21,633 bases of DNA, from the NCBI GenBank assembly GCA_013003515.1, contig JABDIW010000366.1, positions 1 through 21,633 of the forward strand, given 5' to 3'. Made by a program: the position numbers and the translations under genes. Within the stretch, counting starts at the first letter, position 1; every line of letters starts with the position of its first letter. Shown piece after piece: positions 1 through 7,239 of this stretch. Source of the stretch: Acidimicrobiia bacterium. Lineage in GTDB: Bacteria; Actinomycetota; Acidimicrobiia; Spongiisociales; UBA5794. Under the pieces are notes generated by a model that saw only the letters and a list, made by a program, of their open reading frames with translations, was not told where the DNA came from and did not search any database.

Positions 1-1607
1 TGCAGCGGGTTGACCACCGCGATGCCATCGCGCCGCACATCATCGGCAGGGAGCCCCAGCCGGTTCAGATCGTCCTCCCCGATGAACGAGAAGGTCATTG
101 CCTCATGGAACCCGGCACCCACCAGCGTCTCTCTCAGGCGCCGTGAGCGCCGCTCTTCGATGCCGATGCCGCCACCGGTGCCGAACGCAACCCGATCGGG
201 GAACTCGTCATACCCATGAAGGCGGGCGATCTCTTCGACGAGGTCGATGGGACGGGTGACATCTGGACGCCGTGTCGGCACGCCAACGTCGAGACTCGAA
301 CCGGCTTCCACGGCGAAGCCGAGGCGCCTCAGGTAGTCCGCGATGACCGCGGCCTCCAGGTCGAGCCCGAGGACACGAGGGATCTCTGCGAGTTCGAGAT
401 CGATGTGGCGAGGTTCGATGGGAGCCGGATACGCATCGACGATCCCGCCGACCTCTCCACCGGCGATCGACACGAGAAGCTCGGCGACGCGGTCTGCAGC
501 GAGTCGAGCCAGATTCGGGTCCACCCCGCGTTCGAACCGTGCCGACGCCTCGGACCGGAGTCCGATGCGTTTGGACATGAACAACACCGTCGGTGCATCG
601 AAATACGCAGCTTCGATCGTGACGGCCGACGTTGAGTCATCGACCTCGGTGTCGGCGCCACCCATCAAACCCGCGAGGGCGATGGAACGCTGGGCGTCGG
701 CGATCACGAGATCAGATTCTGCGAGGGCGCGCTCCTGGCCATCGAGCGTTGTCATCCGCTCTTCTGGAGTCGGACGACGCACGACGATGGTGTCTCCAAG
801 CCGGTCGGTGTCGAACGCGTGGGTCGGATGCCCCAGTTCCATCAACACGTAGTTGGTGGCGTCGACGAGGTTGCTGATCGGGCGGACGCCGGCAGCCCGC
901 AGTCGCATCTGGAGCCATAGCGGTGACTCGGCGGCGGTCACCCCGTTCACCTGACGAGCCACGTAGCGGGGACAGCCTTCGGGGTCTTCGAGTCGCACGG
1001 TGAGCGGAGCCTCGGTCTCGGTGTCGATGTCAGGTGCGACCTCGCGAAGGGGAAGGTCGTACGACGCTGCCAGCTCCCTGGCGAGCCCGTAAACCGACAT
1101 GCAGTCGGGTCGGTTGGGAGTGATGGCGACATCGAACACGGCGTCCGGCAGCGGCAGTTGCTCTGCGAACGAACGACCGATCTCGAACGAGTCGTCGAGG
1201 ACCAGAATGCCCTCGGAATCGTCGCTGAGGCCGAGTTCCGCTCCGGAACAGATCATCCCGTGGGACGTCACCCCCCGGATCGTGCGCTCCGTGATCTCGA
1301 ACCCGCCTGGCAGTACCGCTCCGGGTACGGCCACCGGGACGAGCGCACCCGCCTCGAAGTTCCATGCCCCGCAGATGATCTCGGATGTCGATCCGCCCAC
1401 ATCCACCTGGCAGACCCTGACCTTGTCGGCGTCGGGATGGGCTGCGATCTCGGTGACCCGGCCAACCACGACGTCGGTGAAGTGGGCCCCGAGCGGCTCG
1501 ATGGATTCGACTTCATGGCCCAGCGATTCGAGGCGATCGGCAACGGCCTTTGGATCATCCATCGGGATGTCGACGAAATCGGCGAGCCAGCGCAGTGTCA
1601 CCCTCAT
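1..1607 (-). CDS. pheT: Phenylalanyl-tRNA synthetase beta subunit, 3' end outside the window
   Basis: Beta subunit of the (alpha-beta)2 cytoplasmic synthetase that charges tRNA-Phe and edits mischarged tyrosine. The frame is open from an ATG at 1607 to the left edge, about 535 codons of a protein that is usually near 800. The N-terminus MRVTLRWLADFVDIP is typical. A tRNA-binding OB domain follows at about residues 40-150 (HPDADKVRVCQVD, then HGMICSGAELGL). Next come the B3/B4 editing region (ITPNRPDCMSVYGLAREL), the B5 domain (about 400-470, RRPDVTRPIDLVEEIARLHG) and the beginning of the synthetase-like core (GIAVVNPL at the edge). The C-terminal anticodon-binding domain must lie beyond base 1. 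The ATG overlaps the pheS stop as ATGA, so the two subunits are translationally coupled, as expected for equimolar partners. Confidence 0.97.
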   Translation of the reverse strand, partial: MRVTLRWLADFVDIPMDDPKAVADRLESLGHEVESIEPLGAHFTDVVVGRVTEIAAHPDADKVRVCQVDVGGSTSEIICGAWNFEAGALVPVAVPGAVLPGGFEITERTIRGVTSHGMICSGAELGLSDDSEGILVLDDSFEIGRSFAEQLPLPDAVFDVAITPNRPDCMSVYGLARELAASYDLPLREVAPDIDTETEAPLTVRLEDPEGCPRYVARQVNGVTAAESPLWLQMRLRAAGVRPISNLVDATNYVLMELGHPTHAFDTDRLGDTIVVRRPTPEERMTTLDGQERALAESDLVIADAQRSIALAGLMGGADTEVDDSTSAVTIEAAYFDAPTVLFMSKRIGLRSEASARFERGVDPNLARLAADRVAELLVSIAGGEVGGIVDAYPAPIEPRHIDLELAEIPRVLGLDLEAAVIADYLRRLGFAVEAGSSLDVGVPTRRPDVTRPIDLVEEIARLHGYDEFPDRVAFGTGGGIGIEERRSRRLRETLVGAGFHEAMTFSFIGEDDLNRLGLPADDVRRDGIAVVNPL

Positions 1608-2743
1608 GAGAACTGCCTCAGGACTCGAAGGTCGGACTCGAAGAAGTGCCTGAGATCGGTGATTCCGTGTCGCACCATCGCAAACCGATCCGCTCCGATA
1701 CCGAAGGCGAAGCCCGTGACGGTGGCGGGGTCGTACCCGACATGCTCCAGGACGGCCGGATGCACCATGCCGCAACCGAGCATCTCGATCCACCCTGTCT
1801 GGCTACAGATCCTGCACCCTGAGCCACCACACGAGAAGCAACTCACGTGCATCTCCGCAGACGGTTCCGTGAACGGGAAATGGTTGGGAAGGAACCTCAC
1901 CTCCTGCTTCGGCCCGAAGAACTGCCGGGCGAAGTAGGCCAGCGTCCCCTTGAGATCGGCGAACGTGATGCCGTCGTCGACAGCCAGACCCTCCACCTGG
2001 TGGAAGACGGGCGAGTGAGTCGGGTCGAGCGCCTCGTTCCGGAAAACCCGGCCCGGTACGACGATGTGCACGGGTGGATCGTTGGCTTCCATGTAGCGGG
2101 CCTGCATCGGCGACGTGTGGGTCCTCAGCAGTACCTCGTTCGGCGCGTGGGCGAGCGGATAGCGTTCGTCGCCTGCCGTGCGCTCCTCTCCGACACCTCG
2201 ATAGTCGAGATAGAGCGTGTCGGTCTCCAGTCGGGCCGGGTGAGTCTGCGGGATGTTGAGAGCGGTGAAGTTGTAGTAATCCGTCTCGGCTTCGGGTCCC
2301 CTGGCCACCCGGTATCCGATCGAGGCGAAGATATCGATGATCTCGTCCAGCACCTCCGACACCAGATGGTGGGTGCCCCGTCGTGGGACACGTGCAGGCT
2401 GGGTGATGTCCACCCGGTCTGCTGCGAGGGCAGCGTCCTGTTCCGCGGCCGAAAGCACCAGGCGCCGCTCCCTGATCGATTCGGTGATCGTCTCGGCGAC
2501 TTCGTTGATAGCTCGACCGGCGTCGCGGCGCTCGTCAGCCGGCAGATCCTTGAGTCCACGACGGGCGGCGGCGATGGCCGACTCCTTGCCCATCAGGGTC
2601 GATTCCACGTCGCTCAACTCGTCGAGCGTCGCTGCGGCGTCGATCGCGCGACCGGCGTCGGTGACCAGTGATGTGAGTGCGTCGGATTCGGCCATCGAGC
2701 CTGTAAGGCTAGACGTGGATCCGTTCCCTTCCGGGGTCTTCAT
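1604..2743 (-). CDS. pheS: Phenylalanyl-tRNA synthetase alpha subunit
   Basis: Catalytic subunit of phenylalanyl-tRNA synthetase, 379 residues, slightly longer than many homologues. Residues 20-110 form the N-terminal coiled-coil tRNA-binding arm. The class II core follows, with RTHTSPMQARYM (208-219), motif 2 at GRVFRNEALDPTHSPVFHQV (231-250) and motif 3 at GFAFGIGADRFAMVRHG near the C-terminus. Cysteines 302, 305, 310 and 313 (CFSCGGSGCRIC) form the metal-knuckle-like insert found in many bacterial PheS. The stretch between DTLYLDY and LLRTHTSP is longer than in the homologues I remember. The start at 2743 has a GGAG six bases upstream; the in-frame ATG at 2695 is a weaker alternative. It is separated from the preceding methyltransferase gene by 135 nt, the longest gene-free spacer here apart from the two known leaders. 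Confidence 0.97.
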   Translation of the reverse strand: MKTPEGNGSTSSLTGSMAESDALTSLVTDAGRAIDAAATLDELSDVESTLMGKESAIAAARRGLKDLPADERRDAGRAINEVAETITESIRERRLVLSAAEQDAALAADRVDITQPARVPRRGTHHLVSEVLDEIIDIFASIGYRVARGPEAETDYYNFTALNIPQTHPARLETDTLYLDYRGVGEERTAGDERYPLAHAPNEVLLRTHTSPMQARYMEANDPPVHIVVPGRVFRNEALDPTHSPVFHQVEGLAVDDGITFADLKGTLAYFARQFFGPKQEVRFLPNHFPFTEPSAEMHVSCFSCGGSGCRICSQTGWIEMLGCGMVHPAVLEHVGYDPATVTGFAFGIGADRFAMVRHGITDLRHFFESDLRVLRQFS

Positions 2744-2878
2744 CTGAGGCTCCTCTCTCCGACCCCGGAGGCGCGAGAGCGCCCGAAGCCGGTGGCTCCG
2801 GGCGGTTGTGACGTGAGTGGACCGACCGGCGCCTATGCGCCGGTAAACGAACGATGTCGGTGGGTTCGGGTCACGCCG
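2744..2878 (-). other. Structured spacer upstream of pheS (GC-rich hairpins)
   Basis: This 135-nt transcribed spacer contains three inverted repeats readable on the minus strand. The first has 8-bp perfect arms ACCGGCGC/GCGCCGGT (2844-2837 and 2832-2825) around ATAG. The second has 10-bp arms GCCCGGAGCC/GGCTTCGGGC with one G-U pair (2803-2794 and 2790-2781) around ACC. The third is CTCCG/CGGAG (2770-2766 and 2761-2757), just before the pheS Shine-Dalgarno. None is followed by a U-run, so none is a classical terminator. I see no T-box consensus and no phenylalanine-rich leader peptide, and no convincing promoter. It may be a leader or a partial terminator; its function is unknown. Confidence 0.45.
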
Positions 2879-3571
2879 TCACCGTAGCAGTCGATATCGA
2901 TCCATCAAGAGCGAGCCGGCGACGGCGACATTGAGGCTTTCGAACGCCCCCGGGATGGTGACCCGGTGGCTGACGGCGCCGATCACACCCTTTGGGAGAC
3001 CAGCGGCCTCGTTGCCGAGGACGATCGCCAGCGGCCGGGCAACTTCCTGCGGGATCTCACCGCCGTCCGCCACTGCAGCAATGGTCGACGCCACCGGCAG
3101 GTCGTCGACCCCCGCTATCGGTGCGATGTGGGCGGCGAACTGGGCCCCGGCGGCGGCGCGGATGGCTTTGGGAGACCAGACGTCGGCTCCGCCGTGATGG
3201 GCAACGTCGTACCCCATGAAGGCTGCCGTGCGGATCAGCGCTCCGGCGTTGCCGGGATCTGCAACCTCCCACAACACGACAGTGTCGACATTGCGAGGCT
3301 CGGAACGCTCGGGTATCGCGACGACAGCGATCGGGCCACGGGGGCTCTCGGTTCCTGAGATGCGTGCAAGCACCTCGTTGGACACCAGCGTGGCTCCGAC
3401 GGAATCGACGACGGAGAACACCTCGATGACCGCGGCCCCCGAGTCGGTGGCGACATCGATGGCACCGGGACCTTCCACCAGGGTGCGCCACTGGGCGCGC
3501 CGGTGTTTGGCGTCGTGAAGCTTGGCTGCGGCGACGACCCGCGGGTTGCGCAGGCTGGTGATGGCGCTCAA
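2879..3571 (-). CDS. SpoU/TrmH-family RNA 2'-O-ribose methyltransferase (TsnR-like)
   Basis: Predicted S-adenosylmethionine-dependent 2'-O-methyltransferase acting on rRNA or tRNA, 230 residues. An N-terminal substrate-binding domain (about 1-85, ITSLRNPRVVAAAKL with LVEGPGAIDVA) precedes the SPOUT knot. Motif 1 is EVADPGNAGALIRTAAFMG, motif 2 is LAIVLGNEAAGLP and motif 3 is IPGAFESLNVAVAGSLLMD, which includes the conserved Asn of ESLNV. The start is TTG at 3571, overlapping the rplT stop as TTGA; no better upstream start exists. In mycobacteria a gene of this family (tsnR) occupies the same place between rplT and pheS, so an rRNA target, probably 23S, is likely. The exact nucleotide cannot be read from the sequence. 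Confidence 0.92.
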   Translation of the reverse strand: MSAITSLRNPRVVAAAKLHDAKHRRAQWRTLVEGPGAIDVATDSGAAVIEVFSVVDSVGATLVSNEVLARISGTESPRGPIAVVAIPERSEPRNVDTVVLWEVADPGNAGALIRTAAFMGYDVAHHGGADVWSPKAIRAAAGAQFAAHIAPIAGVDDLPVASTIAAVADGGEIPQEVARPLAIVLGNEAAGLPKGVIGAVSHRVTIPGAFESLNVAVAGSLLMDRYRLLR

Positions 3572-3927
3572 GCGCCGTTGGCGTCCTCTGCGACCTTGAC
3601 CAGTGCCTCGAAGGCGCCGGGGTCATTGATTGCCATGTCCGCCAGCATCTTGCGGTCGACGTCGATCTCGGCTGCCTTCAGGCCGGCCATGAATCGGGAG
3701 TAGGACATCCCGTGGGTGCGTGCCGCGGCGTTGATGCGGCTGATCCACAGTTTGCGAAACTCCCCTTTGCGGGCGCGACGGTCGCGATACGAGTACTGCA
3801 TCGAGTGCATGACCTGCTCGCGTGCGGTCCGATACCGTCTGCTCCGAGCGCCGGTCGCACCCGAGGCGCGATCGAGGACCTTCTTGCGCTTCTTGTGGGC
3901 GTGGACCGCCCTCTTGACTCGTGCCAT
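3568..3927 (-). CDS. rplT: 50S ribosomal protein L20
   Basis: Ribosomal protein bL20, 119 residues, an early assembly protein that binds 23S rRNA; in several bacteria it also represses its own operon. The basic N-terminal helix MARVKRAVHAHKKRKKVL and the signature around YSYRDRRARKGEFRKLWISR are diagnostic. The ATG at 3927 is preceded by AGGAGG in the 10-nt gap after rpmI. An upstream in-frame extension exists but has no L20 similarity and runs through rpmI. It is the third member of the infC-rpmI-rplT ribosomal operon, and its TGA overlaps the TTG of the following methyltransferase. Confidence 0.98.
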   Translation of the reverse strand: MARVKRAVHAHKKRKKVLDRASGATGARSRRYRTAREQVMHSMQYSYRDRRARKGEFRKLWISRINAAARTHGMSYSRFMAGLKAAEIDVDRKMLADMAINDPGAFEALVKVAEDANGA

Positions 3928-3937
3928 AAGGTCCTCC

Positions 3938-4132
3938 TCAGCGTCCCAACATCCGGCGTGCGTTGCGGGCGTCCTTGCCGGTGAGCGTGTTGTCACCGTC
4001 GACGCGGCGCCAACGCCGACCCGATTTCTTGTGACGGTTGTGACCACGCCACGCCTTGCGGTGACGGATCTTTCCGCGACCAGTCACCTTCATGCGCTTG
4101 GAAGCGCCGCTGTGAGTCTTCATCTTCGGCAT
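3938..4132 (-). CDS. rpmI: 50S ribosomal protein L35
   Basis: Ribosomal protein bL35, 64 residues. The N-terminus MPKMKTHSGASKRMKVTGRGK and the following Arg/His-rich region (KIRHRKAWRGHNRHKKS) are characteristic. The ATG at 4132 has an AGGAG about seven bases upstream. The reading frame stays open another 46 codons into infC, but that extension is a shadow of infC. The gene lies 19 nt after the infC stop and 10 nt before rplT. Confidence 0.98.
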   Translation of the reverse strand: MPKMKTHSGASKRMKVTGRGKIRHRKAWRGHNRHKKSGRRWRRVDGDNTLTGKDARNARRMLGR

Positions 4133-4151
4133 CGCCGGTCTCCTGCTTTCG

Positions 4152-4784
4152 TCACTCTTCGCTGTCGTCACTTGGTGTCTCGACGGCGGCCGGGCCATCG
4201 TCAGACACGTTCCCGTCGGACGGGGCAGCGCTTTCCTCTTCGGAGGGCACCGCATCATCGTCGTGGTCAAGGGCGTACCGGGTGGGTGCGAGGACCATCG
4301 TCATCTGACGACCGTCCAGCCGGGGAGCCTGTTCGACAGCCCCCCACGGATCCACTTCCCGGGACATCTGCTGGAGAAGGTCCATCCCCAGTTCGGGATG
4401 GGTGACTTCCCTACCCCGGAATCGCATGGTGACCTTGACCTTGTCACCGTGACGCAAGAACTTCTCGGCACGACGCCGCTTCACCTCGAAATCCGCAGTG
4501 CCGATCTTTGGCCTGAGCTGGACTTCCTTGATGACCGTCTTGGTCTGCTTCTTGCGTGACTCTCTGGCGCGTACGGACTGCTCGTACTTGAACTTGCCGT
4601 AGTCCATCATCCGCACAACCGGGGGGCGAGCGTCGGGTGCCACCTCGACGAGGTCCAGGCCGAGCTGATCTGCCAGCCAGCGTGCCTCCTCGATGGACTT
4701 GATCCCGACCTGTCCGCCGTTCGGGTCTACGAGCCGGACTTCGCGTACGCGAATCCGATCGTTCACCCTCGGTTCATTTGCGAT
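4152..4784 (-). CDS. infC: Translation initiation factor IF-3, apparent AUC start, acidic C-terminal tail
   Basis: IF-3 binds the 30S subunit, keeps it apart from 50S and rejects non-canonical start codons. The N-domain begins at NEPRVNDRIRVREVRLVD, followed by KSIEEARWLADQLGLDLVEVAPDA, the linker MMDYGKFKYEQ, and the C-domain with KVKVTMRFRGREVTHPELG and DGRQMTMVLAP. The best start is an ATC codon at 4784-4782, six bases after a strong GGAGGT (4796-4791). This gives 210 residues and an N-terminus one residue before ANEPRVNDRI. A rare AUU/AUC start is a known infC feature that lets IF-3 repress its own synthesis. An in-frame ATG at 4874 would add 30 non-conserved residues encoded by the leader hairpin. 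The last 38 or so residues form an acidic, Ser/Pro-rich tail beyond the usual C-domain. Confidence 0.95.
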   Translation of the reverse strand: MANEPRVNDRIRVREVRLVDPNGGQVGIKSIEEARWLADQLGLDLVEVAPDARPPVVRMMDYGKFKYEQSVRARESRKKQTKTVIKEVQLRPKIGTADFEVKRRRAEKFLRHGDKVKVTMRFRGREVTHPELGMDLLQQMSREVDPWGAVEQAPRLDGRQMTMVLAPTRYALDHDDDAVPSEEESAAPSDGNVSDDGPAAVETPSDDSEE

Positions 4785-4790
4785 GGCAAC

Positions 4791-4796
4791 ACCTCC
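4791..4796 (-). promoter_or_regulatory. Strong Shine-Dalgarno that sets the infC start at ATC
   Basis: On the minus strand GGAGGT is followed by GTTGCC and then ATC GCA AAT GAA. The six-base spacing to ATC is ideal, while no ATG, GTG or TTG in the infC frame lies within a useful distance. The nearest in-frame GTG (4766) lacks a ribosome-binding site and would remove conserved N-terminal residues. The ATG at 4777 is out of frame. Confidence 0.8.
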
Positions 4797-4813
4797 GTTG
4801 CGTCCTCGTGTAT

Positions 4814-4840
4814 GTGCTCTCCCATAGAAAAGAGCAGCAC
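4814..4840 (-). promoter_or_regulatory. Possible antiterminator pairing in the infC leader
   Basis: The 3' arm of the terminator-like hairpin (4840-4832, GTGCTGCTC) can instead pair with the downstream GAGAGCAC (4821-4814). This makes eight base pairs with one bulged G and a 10-nt loop holding the U-run. The two structures are mutually exclusive, as in an attenuator. A smaller upstream hairpin, GGAAGC/GCTTCC (4919-4914 and 4910-4905), lies near the 5' end. That these serve as a switch, for example for L20 or IF-3, is inference. Confidence 0.4.
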
Positions 4841-4852
4841 GCGGTGCTGCTC
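4826..4852 (-). terminator. Intrinsic terminator-like hairpin in the infC leader
   Basis: Perfect 9-bp arms GAGCAGCAC (4852-4844) and GTGCTGCTC (4840-4832) enclose a CGC loop, and TTTTCT (4831-4826) follows directly. This is the best stem-plus-U-run structure in the window. It lies about 75-100 nt after the predicted transcription start and upstream of the infC ribosome-binding site. It could therefore attenuate the infC operon and also stop read-through from ribH. Confidence 0.7.
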
Positions 4853-4934
4853 CATGACGTCCTGTATTGAACATCGACCTCGGCGCGCCGTAGGCGGCCG
4901 GGTGGGAAGCAGCGCTTCCGCTTGTGCGCCCGGG

Positions 4935-4962
4935 AGTATACGGGTGCGACGGTGCGTGTCAA
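4935..4962 (-). promoter_or_regulatory. Near-consensus housekeeping promoter for infC-rpmI-rplT
   Basis: On the minus strand TTGACA (4962-4957) and TATACT (4940-4935) are separated by 16 nt. The -35 box is a perfect match and the -10 box is five of six. It begins six bases after the ribH stop codon and predicts transcription starting near 4927-4930, with a 5' leader of about 145 nt. It stands out strongly from the GC-rich surroundings and fits a highly expressed ribosomal operon. Confidence 0.85.
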
Positions 4963-4967
4963 CGCGC

Positions 4968-5438
4968 TCAGGGTGCCGATCGCAGTGATTGCAGTGCCCT
5001 GGCGGTTCGGATCGCGGCGTCGGCTGCCTCGGCGCCCTTGTTCCCGGCCCCAGGACGGCTGCGCACGACGGCCGCCTCACGGTCGTCGGCGGTGAGGATG
5101 CCAAATGCCACAGGGACTCCGGTGTCGAGGGCCACACGCATCAGACCCTCCGACGCACGGTGGGCGACATGCTCGTAATGGTCGGTGTCTCCCCGGATCA
5201 CTGCTCCGACGGCGATCACGGCGTCGCATCCGGCCCCGATGAGGCCCGCCGCCACCAGCGGCAGTTCGAACGATCCGGGCACACTGACCACGGTTATCGA
5301 CTCCGCTCCGGCCTCCTCGGCGAGGGAGCGAGCGCCCGACACGAGACCGTCGCTGATCTCCTGGTGGAAGGTCGCTGCGGCGATGCCGATGTGCATGCCG
5401 GCGGCGTCGAGGTCCCCGGTGAGCTCTCTCGGTCCCAT
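4968..5438 (-). CDS. ribH: 6,7-dimethyl-8-ribityllumazine synthase
   Basis: Penultimate enzyme of riboflavin synthesis: it condenses 5-amino-6-ribitylamino-uracil with 3,4-dihydroxy-2-butanone 4-phosphate, usually as a large icosahedral or pentameric assembly. It is 156 residues long. The substrate sites are visible as the aromatic-site segment AATFHQEISDGL, VPGSFELPLVA, and GAVIRGDTDHYEHVA with the catalytic His in the last. The ATG at 5438 shares one base with the ribBA stop (TGATG). It is the last gene under the FMN riboswitch; no terminator intervenes before the infC promoter six bases after its stop. Confidence 0.97.
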   Translation of the reverse strand: MGPRELTGDLDAAGMHIGIAAATFHQEISDGLVSGARSLAEEAGAESITVVSVPGSFELPLVAAGLIGAGCDAVIAVGAVIRGDTDHYEHVAHRASEGLMRVALDTGVPVAFGILTADDREAAVVRSRPGAGNKGAEAADAAIRTARALQSLRSAP

Positions 5439-6649
5439 CAGGAGAACGAATGGCCCAGCTTCGAGGCCTTCGTCTCGAGGTATGCCGCGTTGTCCGACCC
5501 TGGCGGAATGCTCAGAGCCTCACGTCCCTCCACCGTGACCCCCAGGCGCTCCAGTGAGGCCACCTTGTGCGGGTTGTTGGTGAGGACGCTGACGCTTCCT
5601 ACCTTGAGGTCGGCGATGATCTGCGCCTCGACCCCGTAGGTGCGGTCGTCGGCACCGAAGCCCAGCTCGAGGTTTGCCTCGACCGTATCGCGCCCTGCGT
5701 CCTGCAGGGTGTATGCCTCGAGCTTCGCCATCAACCCGATCCCCCTGCCCTCGTGGGAGCGGTTGTAGATGACGATGCCCGCTTCCTGGGTGGCGATGTG
5801 GGCGAGGGCCGTGTCCAGCTGTTCACCGCAGTCGCAACGGCTCGACCCGAACACGTCCCCGGTGAGGCATTCCGAGTGGAGGCGAACGGGAACCCCACGC
5901 CGTCCAGAGACATCGCCGTGGATGAGGGCGACGTGCTCGGCTCCGTCGAGGACGCTGCGGTATCCGTAGGCCACGAAGTCGCCGTGGCGCGTCGGGAGCC
6001 GTGCCTCGACCTTTCTCTCCACCAGTGCTTCGTTCTTCCAGCGGTACTCGATGAGCTCCTCGATGGAGAGCATCGGGAGGTCGTGGCGTGTTGCGAATTC
6101 CGTGAGGTCGTCGCCGCGGGTCATCGTGCCGTCGTCGTTGACGACCTCGCACAGCGCCCCCGCCGGGTAGAGGCCGGCGAGGCGAGCAAGGTCGACGGCG
6201 GCCTCGGTGTGCCCGGGCCGCACCAGGACACCGCCATCGGTGTACCGCAACGGAAAGACATGGCCCGGCCGCGTGAAGTCCACTGCCCGCGCATCGGGTG
6301 AGGTCAACCCGACGATGGTCGCCGACCGGTCGGCAGCCGAAATCCCTGTCGTCGTGGACGGCGTGTAGTCGACGGACACCGTGAAGGCGGTCTTGTGGCT
6401 GTCCGTGTTGTCACGAACCATCAGGGGCAGGTCGAGCTCGTCGAGCCGCTCCCCCAGGACAGGAGCACAGATCAGACCGCTGGTGTGGCGCACCATGAAC
6501 GCCAGCTTCTCGGGGGTCGCCATCTCGGCGGCGAGAATCAGGTCCCCCTCGTTCTCTCGCGCTTCGTCGTCGACGACGAGAACGAAATCGCCGTCGGCGA
6601 TTGCCGCAATGGCCCGCTCGACGCGATCCTCCTGTGACTTCGACGTCAC
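5438..6649 (-). CDS. ribBA: Bifunctional 3,4-dihydroxy-2-butanone 4-phosphate synthase / GTP cyclohydrolase II
   Basis: Supplies both precursors of riboflavin from ribulose 5-phosphate and GTP; 403 residues. Residues 1-205 are the butanone-phosphate synthase, with DDEARENEGDLILAAE, the TGISAADRSATI loop and TRPGHVFPLR. Residues 206-403 are the cyclohydrolase, with the zinc ligands in SECLTGDVFGSSRCDCGEQL and the catalytic HEGRGIGL. The segment leading into HEGRGIGL reads YNRS rather than the more usual YLRQ-type sequence. The start is GTG at 6649, overlapping the ribE stop as GTGA, and the stop overlaps ribH. Both halves look intact, so the fusion should be truly bifunctional. Confidence 0.96.
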   Translation of the reverse strand: MTSKSQEDRVERAIAAIADGDFVLVVDDEARENEGDLILAAEMATPEKLAFMVRHTSGLICAPVLGERLDELDLPLMVRDNTDSHKTAFTVSVDYTPSTTTGISAADRSATIVGLTSPDARAVDFTRPGHVFPLRYTDGGVLVRPGHTEAAVDLARLAGLYPAGALCEVVNDDGTMTRGDDLTEFATRHDLPMLSIEELIEYRWKNEALVERKVEARLPTRHGDFVAYGYRSVLDGAEHVALIHGDVSGRRGVPVRLHSECLTGDVFGSSRCDCGEQLDTALAHIATQEAGIVIYNRSHEGRGIGLMAKLEAYTLQDAGRDTVEANLELGFGADDRTYGVEAQIIADLKVGSVSVLTNNPHKVASLERLGVTVEGREALSIPPGSDNAAYLETKASKLGHSFS

Positions 6650-7239
6650 GGCTGCCTCCTCATGAGTCGTTCGACGTATTTGGCAAGGATGTCTACCTCG
6701 ATGTTGATGAGGTCTCCGGTCTCGTTGGTACCCAGCGTCGTGACCTCGAGGGTGTGCGGGATGAGTGCGACCTCGAGCCAGTCAGGTCCGACTGCGGCCA
6801 CGGTGAGGCTGACTCCGTCGAGTGTGATCGAGCCCTTCTCCACGACGTAGCCCATCAACGAGTCGGGAACCGCTACTCGCACGGTCCGCTGGCCAGGCTC
6901 GTCCTTCACCGAGATGACGGTGCCCGTACCGTCGACATGGCCCTGGACGATGTGGCCATCGAACCGACCGGAGGCGGCCATGGCGCGCTCCACGTTGACT
7001 CCATCACCCGCTTGATACGAGCCAAGAGCCGTGCGACGCAAGGTCTCGGTGATGACGTCGACGCTGAGACTGTCGGCTTCGAGAGCTACCACCGTGAGGC
7101 ACGTACCGGCCACGGCGACCGAGTCGCCGACAGCCAACCCGTCCGTGATGTCTCCGGTCTTGAGCGTGAGCCGAGCCGTGTCGTTGTCCACATCGATCGC
7201 AGAAATCGTTGCTTTCGCTTCGACGATGCCGGTGAACAT
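6646..7239 (-). CDS. ribE: Riboflavin synthase alpha chain
   Basis: Dismutates two lumazine molecules into riboflavin and the pyrimidine precursor; 197 residues. Two lumazine-binding repeats are evident. The first opens with MFTGIVEAKATI and includes VAGTCLTVV. The second opens near FDGHIVQGHVDGTGTV and includes LDGVSLTV. The C-terminal helix is LAKYVERLM. The ATG at 7239 overlaps the ribD stop by one base (TGATG). An upstream extension of the frame is only the out-of-frame shadow of ribD. The gene is called ribE or ribC depending on the species. Confidence 0.96.
   Translation of the reverse strand: MFTGIVEAKATISAIDVDNDTARLTLKTGDITDGLAVGDSVAVAGTCLTVVALEADSLSVDVITETLRRTALGSYQAGDGVNVERAMAASGRFDGHIVQGHVDGTGTVISVKDEPGQRTVRVAVPDSLMGYVVEKGSITLDGVSLTVAAVGPDWLEVALIPHTLEVTTLGTNETGDLINIEVDILAKYVERLMRRQP

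Noticed and set aside
1158..2671. Plus-strand open frames opposite pheT and pheS (259 and 274 codons)
   Set aside because: Antisense shadows of conserved synthetase genes; no ribosome-binding site or recognisable domain.
2744..2878. T-box riboswitch upstream of pheS
   Set aside because: No T-box core sequence, no antiterminator bulge and no terminator with a U-run found.
4785..4874. ATG at 4874 as infC start
   Set aside because: It would encode the terminator-like hairpin as a non-conserved 30-residue extension, and its GAGG is too close (about three bases); the ATC with GGAGGT at six bases is better. Not fully excluded.
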